A DNA stretch of 64,000 nt, taken from Sphingomonas ginkgonis. GTDB taxonomy: Bacteria; Pseudomonadota; Alphaproteobacteria; Sphingomonadales; Sphingomonadaceae. Where the stretch lies: positions 1,792,501-1,856,500 of the forward strand of contig NZ_RWJF01000001.1 of assembly GCF_003970925.1 (NCBI RefSeq), read 5' to 3'. Under the pieces are notes generated by a model. That model saw nothing but the letters and a program-made list of their open reading frames with translations. It did no database searches and was not told the DNA's origin. A program made the position numbers and the translations under genes. Below are positions 55,621 through 64,000 of the stretch, in pieces (position 1 is the stretch's first letter; each line of letters starts with the position of its first letter).

Positions 55621-56944
55621 GCTCCCGCCCTTCGGCGGTCTGCTCGACCGGGTGGGCCACTTGGTCGAAGCCGACGAGCCGCTTGCGCGCCTGCAGCAGG
55701 AAGCCGGGTCCGCGCTCGGGCAGCCGCTAGCCGTGCCGCAGCTCGCCGCGCTGGCCCGGCTCGCCCGGCGGCTCGGCGTGCCCATCTCGCGTCCGATCAT
55801 CGCCGCGGGGGCACGCCGCGACATCGACCTGTGGGTGCGAGCAGAGCCGGCCGACGATCAGGTGCGTCTGATCGTCGAACGCTGGACCGAACGGCCACCC
55901 GCAAGCCCACGCTGGGCGCTCGCGCTCGCCCCCGAGCCGGAGCCGGAGCCAAGCTCGGCGGACGAGCAATGGAGCACCGATCGCGAGCTTCGGATCACCC
56001 GCATCAGCGACGGGCTTGCGCGCTGGCTGGCGATCACGCCGGAAGCTGCGCTCGGCAACCCGCTCACCCGACTCGTCCGGCTTGAGGAGGATGAAGAGGG
56101 CGCAATCCCGCTGATGGTCGCGCTGGCCGGCCGACGCGGCTTCTCCGGCCAGGCTGCTAGCCCCCGGTCGGCCGGCAGCGAACCGCTGCTGCTCGCGGCC
56201 GAGGTGCTGACCGATCCCGCAGGACAATTCGCCGGGTTCGAGGGCCGGGCCACGCTGGCCGCCGCCGAGGCGTCGCGCTCCGCCGCGGCCGTTGCCCAGG
56301 CCAGCAGCGACGTGGACCATGCGCTCGACGAGGCGCTGCGCAGCCCGCTGGACCGGATCATCGCCGAGGCGGAGCAGATCGTCGATCGCTCCGAAGGGCC
56401 GCTGCGGTCAGATTATGCGGCCTACGCCAGCGACATCGTCGCTGCCGGGCGCCATTTGCTCGAAGTGATCCGGGCGATGGGCAAGGAGCCGGCGGAAGAA
56501 GATGGCCGTGTCGACCTCGGCGATCTCGCCCGGGAGGCGGTCGGCCTGGTCGAGAAGCGGGCGCAGGAGCGGAGCGTGAACCTGGTCGCAAGCGGCGAGC
56601 GTGGGGCGCTCCCGGTTCGCGGGCAGTCCCGCGCCATCGTGCAGATCCTCGTCAACCTGATCGGCAACGCGGTCCGCCACTCGCCCCAGGGCGGGCAGGT
56701 CGAGCTACGCTTTGGCGGCGGTCCGCTTACCTCGGTCACGATCGCGGATCGCGGTCCCGGGATTGCACTTCAGGACCAGCAGCGCATCTTCGAGCGGTTC
56801 GAGCAGGCCGGCCAGCCAAGGGAAGGCGCCGGACTCGGCCTCGCCATCTCGCGCCGGCTGGCCCGCGCTATGGGCGGCGACATTCATCTCGAGAGCGTGG
56901 CAGGGCAAGGCGCCCGCTTCACGCTGATGCTGCCGGCCGCCTGA
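55604..56944 (+). CDS. histidine-kinase-like protein lacking the phospho-acceptor His
   Basis: A 446-residue protein. It has a PAS-like region (about residues 110-225) and a dimerisation helix in which the H-box reads EALRSPLDRI, with Glu243 in the position of the usual phospho-His. It ends with a complete HATPase domain (about 320-446: N box LIGNAVRHSP, G1 DRGPGI, F box FERFEQ, G2 GAGLGLAIS). A His is present four residues upstream (His239) but not at the canonical place. It may act as a catalytic ATPase partner, a pseudokinase or a kinase with a shifted site. No response regulator is next to it. Confidence 0.82.
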   Translation: MASAAELPPFGGLLDRVGHLVEADEPLARLQQEAGSALGQPLAVPQLAALARLARRLGVPISRPIIAAGARRDIDLWVRAEPADDQVRLIVERWTERPPASPRWALALAPEPEPEPSSADEQWSTDRELRITRISDGLARWLAITPEAALGNPLTRLVRLEEDEEGAIPLMVALAGRRGFSGQAASPRSAGSEPLLLAAEVLTDPAGQFAGFEGRATLAAAEASRSAAAVAQASSDVDHALDEALRSPLDRIIAEAEQIVDRSEGPLRSDYAAYASDIVAAGRHLLEVIRAMGKEPAEEDGRVDLGDLAREAVGLVEKRAQERSVNLVASGERGALPVRGQSRAIVQILVNLIGNAVRHSPQGGQVELRFGGGPLTSVTIADRGPGIALQDQQRIFERFEQAGQPREGAGLGLAISRRLARAMGGDIHLESVAGQGARFTLMLPAA

Positions 56945-57037
56945 GCGGAAACCCGCGGAACAGCGGGACACGATCATTCCGGACTGCACGACGACCGAAG
57001 TCCCGACCTTGCGCCGGGACGACGGCCGCCATGCCAC

Positions 57038-58333
57038 TTACTTGCGGTCGCCGACCTGGACGTAGTCGCGCTGCGCGGAGCCGGTATAGAGCTGGCGCGG
57101 ACGGCCGATCTTCTGTTCGGGATCGGCGATCATCTCGTTCCACTGCGCGACCCAGCCGACCGTTCGGGCGAGCGCGAAAAGGGCGGTGAACATCTCCGTC
57201 GGGAAGCCAATCGCGTTGAGGATCACGCCCGAGTAGAAATCGACATTCGGATACAGCTTCTTGTCGATGAAATAGCTGTCGCTGAGCGCGATATGCTCGA
57301 GTTCCTTGGCGACATCGAGGACGGGGTCGGAGATGTTGAGCTCCTTCAGCACCTCGTCGGCAGTCGCCTTCATCACCTTCGCCCGCGGGTCGAAGTTCTT
57401 GTAGACGCGGTGGCCGAAGCCCATCAGGCGGAATGGGTCGTCCTTGTCCTTGGCCCGGGCGATATACTCCGGAATCCGCTTTACGTCGCCGATCTCGCGC
57501 AGCATGTTCAGCGCCGCCTCGTTGGCGCCGCCGTGGGCGGGACCCCACAGGCAGGCGATGCCAGCCGCGATACAGGCGAACGGATTGGCGCCCGACGAGC
57601 CGGCCAGGCGAACAGTCGAGGTCGACGCGTTCTGCTCATGGTCGGCATGGAGAATAAAGATCCGCCGCATTGCCCGCTCGATGACCGGATTGACCTCATA
57701 ATGTTCGGCCGGGACGCCGAAGGTCATGCGGAGGAAGTTGGCGGTGTAGCCGAGGCTGTTGTCGGGATAGAGGAACGGTTGGCCGATGCTGTACTTGTAG
57801 GCCATCGCGACCAGTGTCGGCATCTTGGCGATCAGCCGGTGCGAGGCGATCAGGCGCTGCTGGGGGTCGGTGATGTCGGTGCTGTCGTGGTAGAAGCTCG
57901 ACAGGGCGCCGACCACGCCGACCAGCACCGCCATCGGGTGCGCGTCGCGCCGGAAGCCGCGGAAGAAGGTCGCCAGCTGCTCGTGGACCATCGTGTGGCG
58001 GCTGATGGTGTAGACGAACTTGTCCAGCTCGTCCTTGTTCGGAAGCTCGCCATGGAGCAGCAGATAGGCAACCTCCATGAAGGTCGAATTCTCGGCCAGC
58101 TGATCGATCGGGTAGCCGCGGTGGAGAAGGATGCCCTGCTCGCCGTCGATGTAGGTGATCGCACTCTGGCAACTGGCGGTCGAGGTGAAGCCCGGATCGT
58201 AGGTGAAGGCCCCTGTCTGGCCGTAGAGCTTGCGGATATCGACGACGTCGGGACCGACCGTCCCCGACATGACCGGGAGCGGCACGTCCTTGCCGGCAAG
58301 GTTCAGCGAGGCGCTGTCGTTCGACATCTTCAT
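57038..58333 (-). CDS. gltA: citrate synthase
   Basis: A 431-residue type II (hexameric, NADH-sensitive in many bacteria) citrate synthase for the first step of the TCA cycle. [49 protein letters not shown] (catalytic His) and [14 protein letters not shown] (His and Asp region) are present. Its ATG overlaps the stop of gltX by 4 nt (ATGA). Confidence 0.97.
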   Translation of the reverse strand: MKMSNDSASLNLAGKDVPLPVMSGTVGPDVVDIRKLYGQTGAFTYDPGFTSTASCQSAITYIDGEQGILLHRGYPIDQLAENSTFMEVAYLLLHGELPNKDELDKFVYTISRHTMVHEQLATFFRGFRRDAHPMAVLVGVVGALSSFYHDSTDITDPQQRLIASHRLIAKMPTLVAMAYKYSIGQPFLYPDNSLGYTANFLRMTFGVPAEHYEVNPVIERAMRRIFILHADHEQNASTSTVRLAGSSGANPFACIAAGIACLWGPAHGGANEAALNMLREIGDVKRIPEYIARAKDKDDPFRLMGFGHRVYKNFDPRAKVMKATADEVLKELNISDPVLDVAKELEHIALSDSYFIDKKLYPNVDFYSGVILNAIGFPTEMFTALFALARTVGWVAQWNEMIADPEQKIGRPRQLYTGSAQRDYVQVGDRK

Positions 58334-59727
58334 TGCTCCGTCATCTGGTCGGCGATCCGGGCCAGGCTTTCCGTCTGGCCGAGAAGGGCGAGCACATCAA
58401 AAATCCCCGGACTGGTCGTCCGACCCGTCAGCGCCGCGCGCAGTGGCTGGGCAAGCTTGCCGAGCTTGAGCCCGGCCTTGTCAGCCACCGCGCGAACCGC
58501 TTCTTCCGTCCCCTCTTTGTCCCAGTTCTCGATCTTCGCAAGTGCAGCATGGGCCTGACCGAGAAGATGGCGGGACGACGCGTCAAGCAGGGCTGCCGCG
58601 CCGGGCTCGACGGCGAGCGGCCGGGTTGCGAACAGGAAGTCGGCGGCACCCGCTAACTCGTTCAGATCCTTGGCCCGGGCCTTCAGTTCCGGCATGGCGC
58701 GCTCGAGCAGGGCGAGATCCTCCGCCTCCCTCCCGCCGCGACGGGCCGCCGCGAGCGTCGCCAGCCGGGCGTCGTCCGCTTCCCTAATATAGTGGCCGTT
58801 GAGGTTCTCGAGCTTCTTGAGGTCGAATCGGCTCGGGCTCTTGCCGACATGGTCGATGTCGAACCACTCGATCGCCTGCTCGCGGCTGATGATCTCGTCG
58901 TCGCCATGGCCCCAGCCGAGACGGAGCAGGTAGTTGCCGAGCGCCTCGGGCAGGATCCCCATCTCGTCGCGATAGGCGTCGACCCCGAGTGCACCGTGGC
59001 GCTTGGACAGCTTCGCCCCGTCCGGCCCGTGGATCAGCGGGATATGCCCGTAGACCGGCTCTGGCCAGCCCATCGCGCGGACGATCGCCAGTTGGCGGAA
59101 GGCGTTGTTGAGGTGGTCGTCGCCGCGGACCACATGGGTGACGCCCATGTCATGATCATCGACTACGACCGCCAGCATGTAGGTGGGGGTGCCGTCGGAG
59201 CGGAGCAGGACGAAGTCGTCGAGTTCGGCGTTGGCGACCGTGACCCGGCCCTGGACCAGGTCGTCGATAAGCGTCTCGCCGTCCTTCGGCGCCTTGAGGC
59301 GGACGACGAATGGCTGGTCGGCGGGACCGTCCGTCCGCTCACGCCATTCACTGTCGATGCGGAACGGGCGGCGCTCGGCCTGCGCCTTTTCGCGCCGATC
59401 CTTCAGCTCCTCGGCGGTCAGGTAGCAGCGATAGGCGGAACCGCGCTCGATCAGCTGGTGCGCAACCTCGGCGTGCCGCTTCTCGAACTGCGACTGGAAA
59501 TAGGGCTCGCCGTCGCCCTCGATCCCGAGCCATGACAGTCCGTCGAGAATGGCGTCGATCGCGGCCTGGGTCGAGCGGGCGCGATCCGTGTCCTCGATCC
59601 GCAGCAGGTAGGTGCCGCCGTGATGACGCGCGAACAGCCAGTTGAACAGCGCCGTCCGGGCACCGCCGATATGAAGGTAACCGGTGGGCGAGGGGGCGAA
59701 CCGGGTGACGACCTTGCTTGCGCTCAA
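58330..59727 (-). CDS. gltX: glutamate--tRNA ligase
   Basis: A 465-residue class I aminoacyl-tRNA synthetase. HIGH-type motif in [20 protein letters not shown], the KMSKS counterpart in [12 protein letters not shown], and a helical anticodon-binding domain (about 330-465). Length normal. The start ATG is at 59725-59727. It is followed by gltA in the same transcript and diverges from comEC. Confidence 0.96.
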   Translation of the reverse strand: MSASKVVTRFAPSPTGYLHIGGARTALFNWLFARHHGGTYLLRIEDTDRARSTQAAIDAILDGLSWLGIEGDGEPYFQSQFEKRHAEVAHQLIERGSAYRCYLTAEELKDRREKAQAERRPFRIDSEWRERTDGPADQPFVVRLKAPKDGETLIDDLVQGRVTVANAELDDFVLLRSDGTPTYMLAVVVDDHDMGVTHVVRGDDHLNNAFRQLAIVRAMGWPEPVYGHIPLIHGPDGAKLSKRHGALGVDAYRDEMGILPEALGNYLLRLGWGHGDDEIISREQAIEWFDIDHVGKSPSRFDLKKLENLNGHYIREADDARLATLAAARRGGREAEDLALLERAMPELKARAKDLNELAGAADFLFATRPLAVEPGAAALLDASSRHLLGQAHAALAKIENWDKEGTEEAVRAVADKAGLKLGKLAQPLRAALTGRTTSPGIFDVLALLGQTESLARIADQMTEQ

Positions 59728-59780
59728 GCGCGCTTTCCTCTTTCATTGCGGCGCCGGATCGCGCGGGGTGGGGCCCTAGG

Positions 59781-61895
59781 GTGTATTTGCATGTCCGGCA
59801 ACCGTCGGCGGACGGCGTAACCGACGGTTACGAACCCAGCGCGGCTGCCCGATGGCGGAACTCGATCGAGGCCGTGCTGGAAGCTGAACGCGCGCAGCTG
59901 CCGCTTTGGTCCGTGATCGGATTCGGCGCCGGGATCGCAGCTTGGCTGGCCCTGCCCGGACCATCGGCGTGGGTGAGTTTTCTGCTGATAGCGGCCGCAG
60001 CCTCGCTCGCGGGGTTTGCGGCCGGTGGGGGAAGGCTGGAGCGGGGGATCGGCTGGTTCGGGCTGGCGATGGCGCTGGGTTGCGCCTTGCTGTGGGCGCG
60101 CAGCGCGCTGGTGGCGGCGCCCCGCCTCACGAGCACGGGGGTGGTGGCGGTCTCCGGATCGGTCGAGAACGTCGAGCGGCTCGCGGCGCGCGACGTCGTC
60201 CGGATAATCCTGGCACCCGCGCCCGGCCGACCTCGGCTGCGCATCTCCATCCCCGAGGACGCGGTCCCAGACCTGCTCGCGGCCGGCGCTGAGGTGCGCC
60301 TCCGAGCCCGCCTGACGCCACCCATGGCCAAGCCGCTGCCGGGAGCCCACGACTTCGCCCGAGACTTGTGGTTCGCCCAGATCGGCGGGGTCGGTCGGGC
60401 GCTCGGCACGGTCGAGGTCACCCGACCAGCGCCGCCGAGATGGAGCCTCGACGGGCTTCGCACGCGGCTCGACCGCCACATCCGCTCGCGCCTGCCCCCA
60501 AGCGAAGGTGCGATCGCCACTGCGCTCGTCAGCGGCGACCAGGGCGCCGTCCCCGAGGTGGATGCCGAGGCGATGCGGCGGAGCGGCCTCGCGCACCTCC
60601 TGTCAGTTAGTGGCCTGCACATCGCCGCAGTGATTGGAGCCGCCATGTTCGCGAGCCTTCGCCTGCTGGCGCTGAGCGAGCGGCTGGCGCTCCGTTTCAA
60701 TCTGATAGTCGTCTCGGCCGTGCTCGGCGCGGTGACCGGGGTCGGCTACACGCTGCTGACCGGCGCGCAGGTGCCGACGGTACGCAGCTGCCTCGGCGCG
60801 CTGATTGTGATGCTCGGCATGGCGCTCGGCCGCGACGCGCTGTCGCTCCGAGTCATCGCGGTGGCGGCCCTGCTAATCCTGCTCGCCCGCCCTGAGGCAC
60901 TGGCCGGGGCCAGCTTCCAGCTGAGCTTCGCCGCGGTAACCGTGATCGTGGCGCTCCACTCGACCCGGTTCGCCCGAACCCACCTCGGCCCGCAGGAGGA
61001 GGGTTGGGTCCGGCGCACGGTTCGGTCCGGCGCCGGCCTGTTCCTGACTGGCCTTGCGGTCGAGGTGGGGCTGATGCCCTTCGCACTCTACCACTTCCAC
61101 CGGGCCGGCCTCTACGGCGTTGGCGCCAACTTGGTGGCAATCCCCCTGACGACCTTCGTGATCATGCCGCTCGAGGCGCTGGCGCTGCTGCTCGACCCGC
61201 TTGGACTGTCCGGGCCGTTATGGAAGGCGACCGGCGTTGCGATTCGCTTGCTGCTGTGGCTCGCGCAGACAACCGCCGGGGCGAGCGGGAGCGTGGTGAC
61301 CGTGCCGAGCATTCCCGCCTGGTCGTTCGCGCTGATGGTTGGGGGCGGCCTCTGGCTGTGCCTGTGGACGACGCGATGGCGATGGCTGGGACTGCTGCCA
61401 ATCGCGGGCGGTGCCCTTGCCGCCGCCGCAACGAGCCCGCCGGACCTGTTGGTCACTGGCGACGGGCGGCACCTGGCGATCGTCGACGAAGCCGGGACCC
61501 CCGCCATTCTTCGCGAGCGGAGCGGGGACTTCATACGCGACCTGCTGGGCGAATCGTCGGGGTTCGACGGCGAACTGCCGCCGCTCGCCGGCGCGACCTA
61601 CGCCCGCTGCACGCGCGAAGCCTGCGTCGCGCAGCTCGTCAGGGGCGGCCGAAGCTGGCGTATTCTCGCCCTCCGCTCACAGCAGCGCCTTCCGTGGGGA
61701 ACGCTGGTCGCCGCTTGCGCGCGGGCGGACCTGGTCGTCGCCGAGCGGAGTTTGCCACGCGGCTGCGCCCCGCGCTTAGTTCGGCTGGATGGACCGGCAC
61801 TGGCGCGCAGCGGCGGGGTCTCGATCCGCCTGTCACCCACGCTGCGCATCGACAGCGTCGCCGAGCAGGTCGGTGACCATCCATGGCGGCTCTAG
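59781..61895 (+). CDS. comEC: ComEC/Rec2 family DNA uptake channel
   Basis: A 704-residue multi-helix membrane protein that moves single-stranded DNA through the inner membrane during transformation. N-terminal region with DUF4131-like helices (about 30-180), then the competence domain starting HLLSVSGLHIAAVIGAAMF with about eight helices, then a C-terminal part without a full metallo-beta-lactamase metal motif. The start is uncertain: GTG at 59781 is chosen; TTG at 59787 (AGGG upstream) or TTG at 59718 are alternatives. With ComM in the window this hints at natural competence. Confidence 0.88.
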   Translation: MYLHVRQPSADGVTDGYEPSAAARWRNSIEAVLEAERAQLPLWSVIGFGAGIAAWLALPGPSAWVSFLLIAAAASLAGFAAGGGRLERGIGWFGLAMALGCALLWARSALVAAPRLTSTGVVAVSGSVENVERLAARDVVRIILAPAPGRPRLRISIPEDAVPDLLAAGAEVRLRARLTPPMAKPLPGAHDFARDLWFAQIGGVGRALGTVEVTRPAPPRWSLDGLRTRLDRHIRSRLPPSEGAIATALVSGDQGAVPEVDAEAMRRSGLAHLLSVSGLHIAAVIGAAMFASLRLLALSERLALRFNLIVVSAVLGAVTGVGYTLLTGAQVPTVRSCLGALIVMLGMALGRDALSLRVIAVAALLILLARPEALAGASFQLSFAAVTVIVALHSTRFARTHLGPQEEGWVRRTVRSGAGLFLTGLAVEVGLMPFALYHFHRAGLYGVGANLVAIPLTTFVIMPLEALALLLDPLGLSGPLWKATGVAIRLLLWLAQTTAGASGSVVTVPSIPAWSFALMVGGGLWLCLWTTRWRWLGLLPIAGGALAAAATSPPDLLVTGDGRHLAIVDEAGTPAILRERSGDFIRDLLGESSGFDGELPPLAGATYARCTREACVAQLVRGGRSWRILALRSQQRLPWGTLVAACARADLVVAERSLPRGCAPRLVRLDGPALARSGGVSIRLSPTLRIDSVAEQVGDHPWRL

Positions 61896-62080
61896 CGCGG
61901 CTTGACGTACTCCGGCTTGCCCTTGCGCTTGGTGCTGGCGAGCTCTTCCAGCTCCTTTTCCGTCATCGACTCCTCCATCTGCTTGGAGGCACCGCGCAGC
62001 TTCGACTCAGGGGCGTCGCCGCGCTTGGCGGCGAGAGCGGCGCCGGCGGCCTTCTGCTGAGCCTTCGATTTAGCGGGCAT
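61892..62080 (-). CDS. DUF3008 family small basic protein
   Basis: A 62-residue protein starting MPAKSKAQQKAAGAAL and ending with ASTKRKGKPEYVKPR, the family pattern of DUF3008. It is Lys/Ala-rich and hydrophilic; the role is unknown. It converges with comEC by 4 bp. The ATG at 62078-62080 has GGAGA upstream (GAGACGATC); the longer upstream frame is rejected. Confidence 0.9.
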   Translation of the reverse strand: MPAKSKAQQKAAGAALAAKRGDAPESKLRGASKQMEESMTEKELEELASTKRKGKPEYVKPR

Positions 62081-62238
62081 GATCGTCTCCTCGTCGGCGC
62101 AGAAGCTGACCCCTCGGGCAAACGTGTCCGCAGGGCATGGAAGTAGCGTGCGGCGCGGCAATTGGTTGCCTGCGGCCTCAGGCCCGACGATCGGTGCGGG
62201 GAAGACAGCTCCTCCCGCGAGCGAGAGGAGCGTGAGCC

Positions 62239-64000
62239 CTACTGGTCGAGGAACGACCGCATCTTGCGAGACCGGCTCGGGTGCTTGAGCTTCCTGAGCG
62301 CCTTCGCCTCGATCTGGCGGATGCGCTCGCGGGTGACGCTGAACTGCTGGCCGACTTCCTCGAGCGTATGATCGGTGTTCATGCCGATGCCGAAGCGCAT
62401 GCGCAGCACGCGCTCTTCGCGCGGAGTGAGGGAGGCGAGGACCCGGGTGACCGTTTCCTTGAGGTTGGCCTGGATCGCCGCGTCGACAGGAATGACCGCA
62501 TTCTTGTCCTCGATGAAGTCGCCGAGGTGGCTGTCCTCCTCGTCGCCGATCGGGGTCTCGAGGCTGATCGGCTCCTTGGCGATCTTCATCACCTTGCGGA
62601 CCTTCTCGAGCGGCATCGAGAGGCGCTCGGCGAGTTCTTCCGGCGTCGGGTCGCGGCCCGTCTCGTGGAGGAACTGGCGGCCGGTGCGGACCAGCTTGTT
62701 AATCGTCTCGATCATGTGGACCGGGATGCGGATGGTCCGCGCCTGGTCGGCGATCGAGCGGGTGATTGCCTGCCGGATCCACCAGGTCGCGTAGGTCGAG
62801 AATTTATAGCCGCGGCGATACTCGAACTTGTCGACCGCCTTCATCAGGCCGATGTTGCCTTCCTGGATGAGGTCGAGAAATTGCAACCCGCGGTTGGTGT
62901 ATTTCTTGGCGATCGAGATCACGAGGCGGAGGTTGGCCTCGACCATCTCCTTCTTGGCGATCCGCGCCTCGCGCTCGCCTTTCTGGACCTGGTTGACGAT
63001 CCGCCGGAACTCGGGGAGCGCCATTCCGGTCGACTGCGAAATCTCGGCGATCTCGTTGCGGATGCGCGCAACGGTGTCGCCCTCCGCGCTGGCGAAGGCG
63101 GCCCACTTCTTGTCGAGCTTGCCGACCCGGTCGAGCCAGCTGTCATCCAGCTCATGACCCATATACTCGTCGAGGAACGACTTGCGGTTGACCCGGTGCC
63201 GCTCGGCGAGGCGAAGCATCTGGCCGCCGAGCGCGGTTAGGCGCCGGTTGAAGTTGTAGAGCTGCTCGACGAGATATTCGATCTTGGCGGCATGGAACTG
63301 CACGCTCTCGACCTCGGCGGTGAGCTCCTCGCGCAGCGCCTGGTACTTCTTCTCTTCGCCGGCGGCATAGGACTGGCCGGTGCCGAGCGCGGCGAGGCGG
63401 GCTTCCTGGAGCTTGCCGAATCGCTTGTAGAGCGCGGTGATCGCGGCGAATTTCTCGAGCGCTGAGGGCTTCAGCGTCTCTTCCATCTGGGCGAGCGAGA
63501 GAGTGTTGTCGTCTTCGTCGTCGTCGGCCGGGCGCGGGGTGCGCCGCTCGACCATGTCGTCGTCCTCGCCTTCGGCGGCGGGCTCCTCCTCGACGTCTTC
63601 CTCTTCCTTGATGGTCGGGCCGGCAACCTTCTCGCTGATCTCGTCGTCGCCCTCGCCTTCTTCCTCCGAGGCGCTGATCTGCTCGGCGGTCGGACCCTTG
63701 GACAGCATCGCCTCGAGATCGAGGATCTCGCGCAGCTGCATCCGCCCCTCGTTGAGGGCCTCGGACCAGTCGATGATGGCGTTGAAGGTGATCGGGCTCT
63801 CGCACAGCCCCCAGATCATCGTGTCGCGGCCGGCCTCGATCCGCTTGGCGATCGCAATCTCGCCCTCGCGGGAGAGGAGCTCGACGGCACCCATCTCGCG
63901 CAGGTACATGCGCACGGGGTCGTCGGTGCGGTCGGTCGGCTCCTTCTTGGTCGCCGCGGCGGGGCGCGGGCCGCCGTCGTCGAGCGGATCGACCTCTTCC
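62239..64000 (-). CDS. rpoD: RNA polymerase sigma factor RpoD, 5' end beyond window
   Basis: The housekeeping sigma factor. About 586 codons are visible; the N-terminal 80-100 residues lie beyond the window. Region 1.2 starts with [20 protein letters not shown], an acidic non-conserved region follows, region 2 has [19 protein letters not shown] with [35 protein letters not shown] sequence, region 3 follows, and region 4 ends [20 protein letters not shown]. It recognises the TTG/TAG-like promoters of the housekeeping genes. Confidence 0.97.
   Translation of the reverse strand, partial: EEVDPLDDGGPRPAAATKKEPTDRTDDPVRMYLREMGAVELLSREGEIAIAKRIEAGRDTMIWGLCESPITFNAIIDWSEALNEGRMQLREILDLEAMLSKGPTAEQISASEEEGEGDDEISEKVAGPTIKEEEDVEEEPAAEGEDDDMVERRTPRPADDDEDDNTLSLAQMEETLKPSALEKFAAITALYKRFGKLQEARLAALGTGQSYAAGEEKKYQALREELTAEVESVQFHAAKIEYLVEQLYNFNRRLTALGGQMLRLAERHRVNRKSFLDEYMGHELDDSWLDRVGKLDKKWAAFASAEGDTVARIRNEIAEISQSTGMALPEFRRIVNQVQKGEREARIAKKEMVEANLRLVISIAKKYTNRGLQFLDLIQEGNIGLMKAVDKFEYRRGYKFSTYATWWIRQAITRSIADQARTIRIPVHMIETINKLVRTGRQFLHETGRDPTPEELAERLSMPLEKVRKVMKIAKEPISLETPIGDEEDSHLGDFIEDKNAVIPVDAAIQANLKETVTRVLASLTPREERVLRMRFGIGMNTDHTLEEVGQQFSVTRERIRQIEAKALRKLKHPSRSRKMRSFLDQ

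Overview
This window is a contiguous piece of chromosome from an alphaproteobacterium, most likely a member of the Sphingomonadales. The evidence is a high-GC, tightly overlapping gene layout; a circularly permuted two-piece tmRNA gene; alphaproteobacterial families (DUF2842, DUF1467, DUF2336, DUF3008); a 14-subunit nuo cluster followed by birA, coaX, RNase J and DUF1467; and an rpmH-rnpA-yidD-yidC-engB operon. Genus cannot be fixed from the sequence alone. I see no insertion sequence, prophage, CRISPR array, plasmid function or resistance island; almost everything is core genome.

Layout. 1-3.9 kb: the start of a small lipoprotein gene (minus), the split tmRNA gene ssrA (plus), and a minus-strand operon for ribosomal protein L34, RNase P protein, YidD, YidC and EngB. 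3.9-8.2 kb: a PGPGW membrane protein, ComM, a candidate small RNA with its own terminator, a LysR regulator, tRNA-Leu(CAA) and an acyltransferase whose end runs antisense into that tRNA. 8.2-13.6 kb: a branched-chain 2-oxoacid dehydrogenase pair (fused E1 alpha/beta, then E2) divergent from an Lrp-type regulator across a perfect 18-bp palindrome, an AI-2E family transporter, and tRNA-Asp. 13.7-17.1 kb: a J-domain membrane protein, a cell wall hydrolase, DUF2842, 5-formyl-THF cyclo-ligase, a probable 6S RNA, ZapA and a small coiled-coil protein.

17.2-24.8 kb: central carbon metabolism (transketolase, GAPDH, a MOSC protein, phosphoglycerate kinase, a TlpA-like thioredoxin, class I aldolase), a membrane protein and thiamine-phosphate synthase. 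24.9-31.2 kb: two tandem paralogous lipoproteins, a disordered hydrophilic protein, a HAD phosphatase, DUF72, an L,D-transpeptidase, an M23 peptidase, EF-P and an inositol monophosphatase. 31.4-47.1 kb: all 14 genes of respiratory complex I in the order A-N, interrupted by two predicted secreted proteins of unknown function and a REP-like element, then birA, a GNAT acetyltransferase, coaX, RNase J and DUF1467, mostly joined by 1-4 nt overlaps.

51.0-56.9 kb is the least understood part: a 764-residue membrane-anchored coiled-coil protein, a membrane protein with what looks like a degenerate nucleotidyltransferase domain, a DUF2336 protein, and a histidine-kinase-like protein that has glutamate where the phospho-accepting histidine should be. 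57.0-64.0 kb returns to core genes: citrate synthase, glutamyl-tRNA synthetase, ComEC, DUF3008 and the housekeeping sigma factor RpoD, which is cut off by the window end.

The points most worth a second look are the nesting of rpmH inside rnpA, a repeated hairpin at the end of ssrA, the small RNA candidate near 6 kb, a shared TTG-N19-(C/G)TAG promoter pattern, the two secreted proteins inside the nuo operon, and the kinase-like module near 54-57 kb. I did not find anything that can be called with confidence a new multi-gene system.
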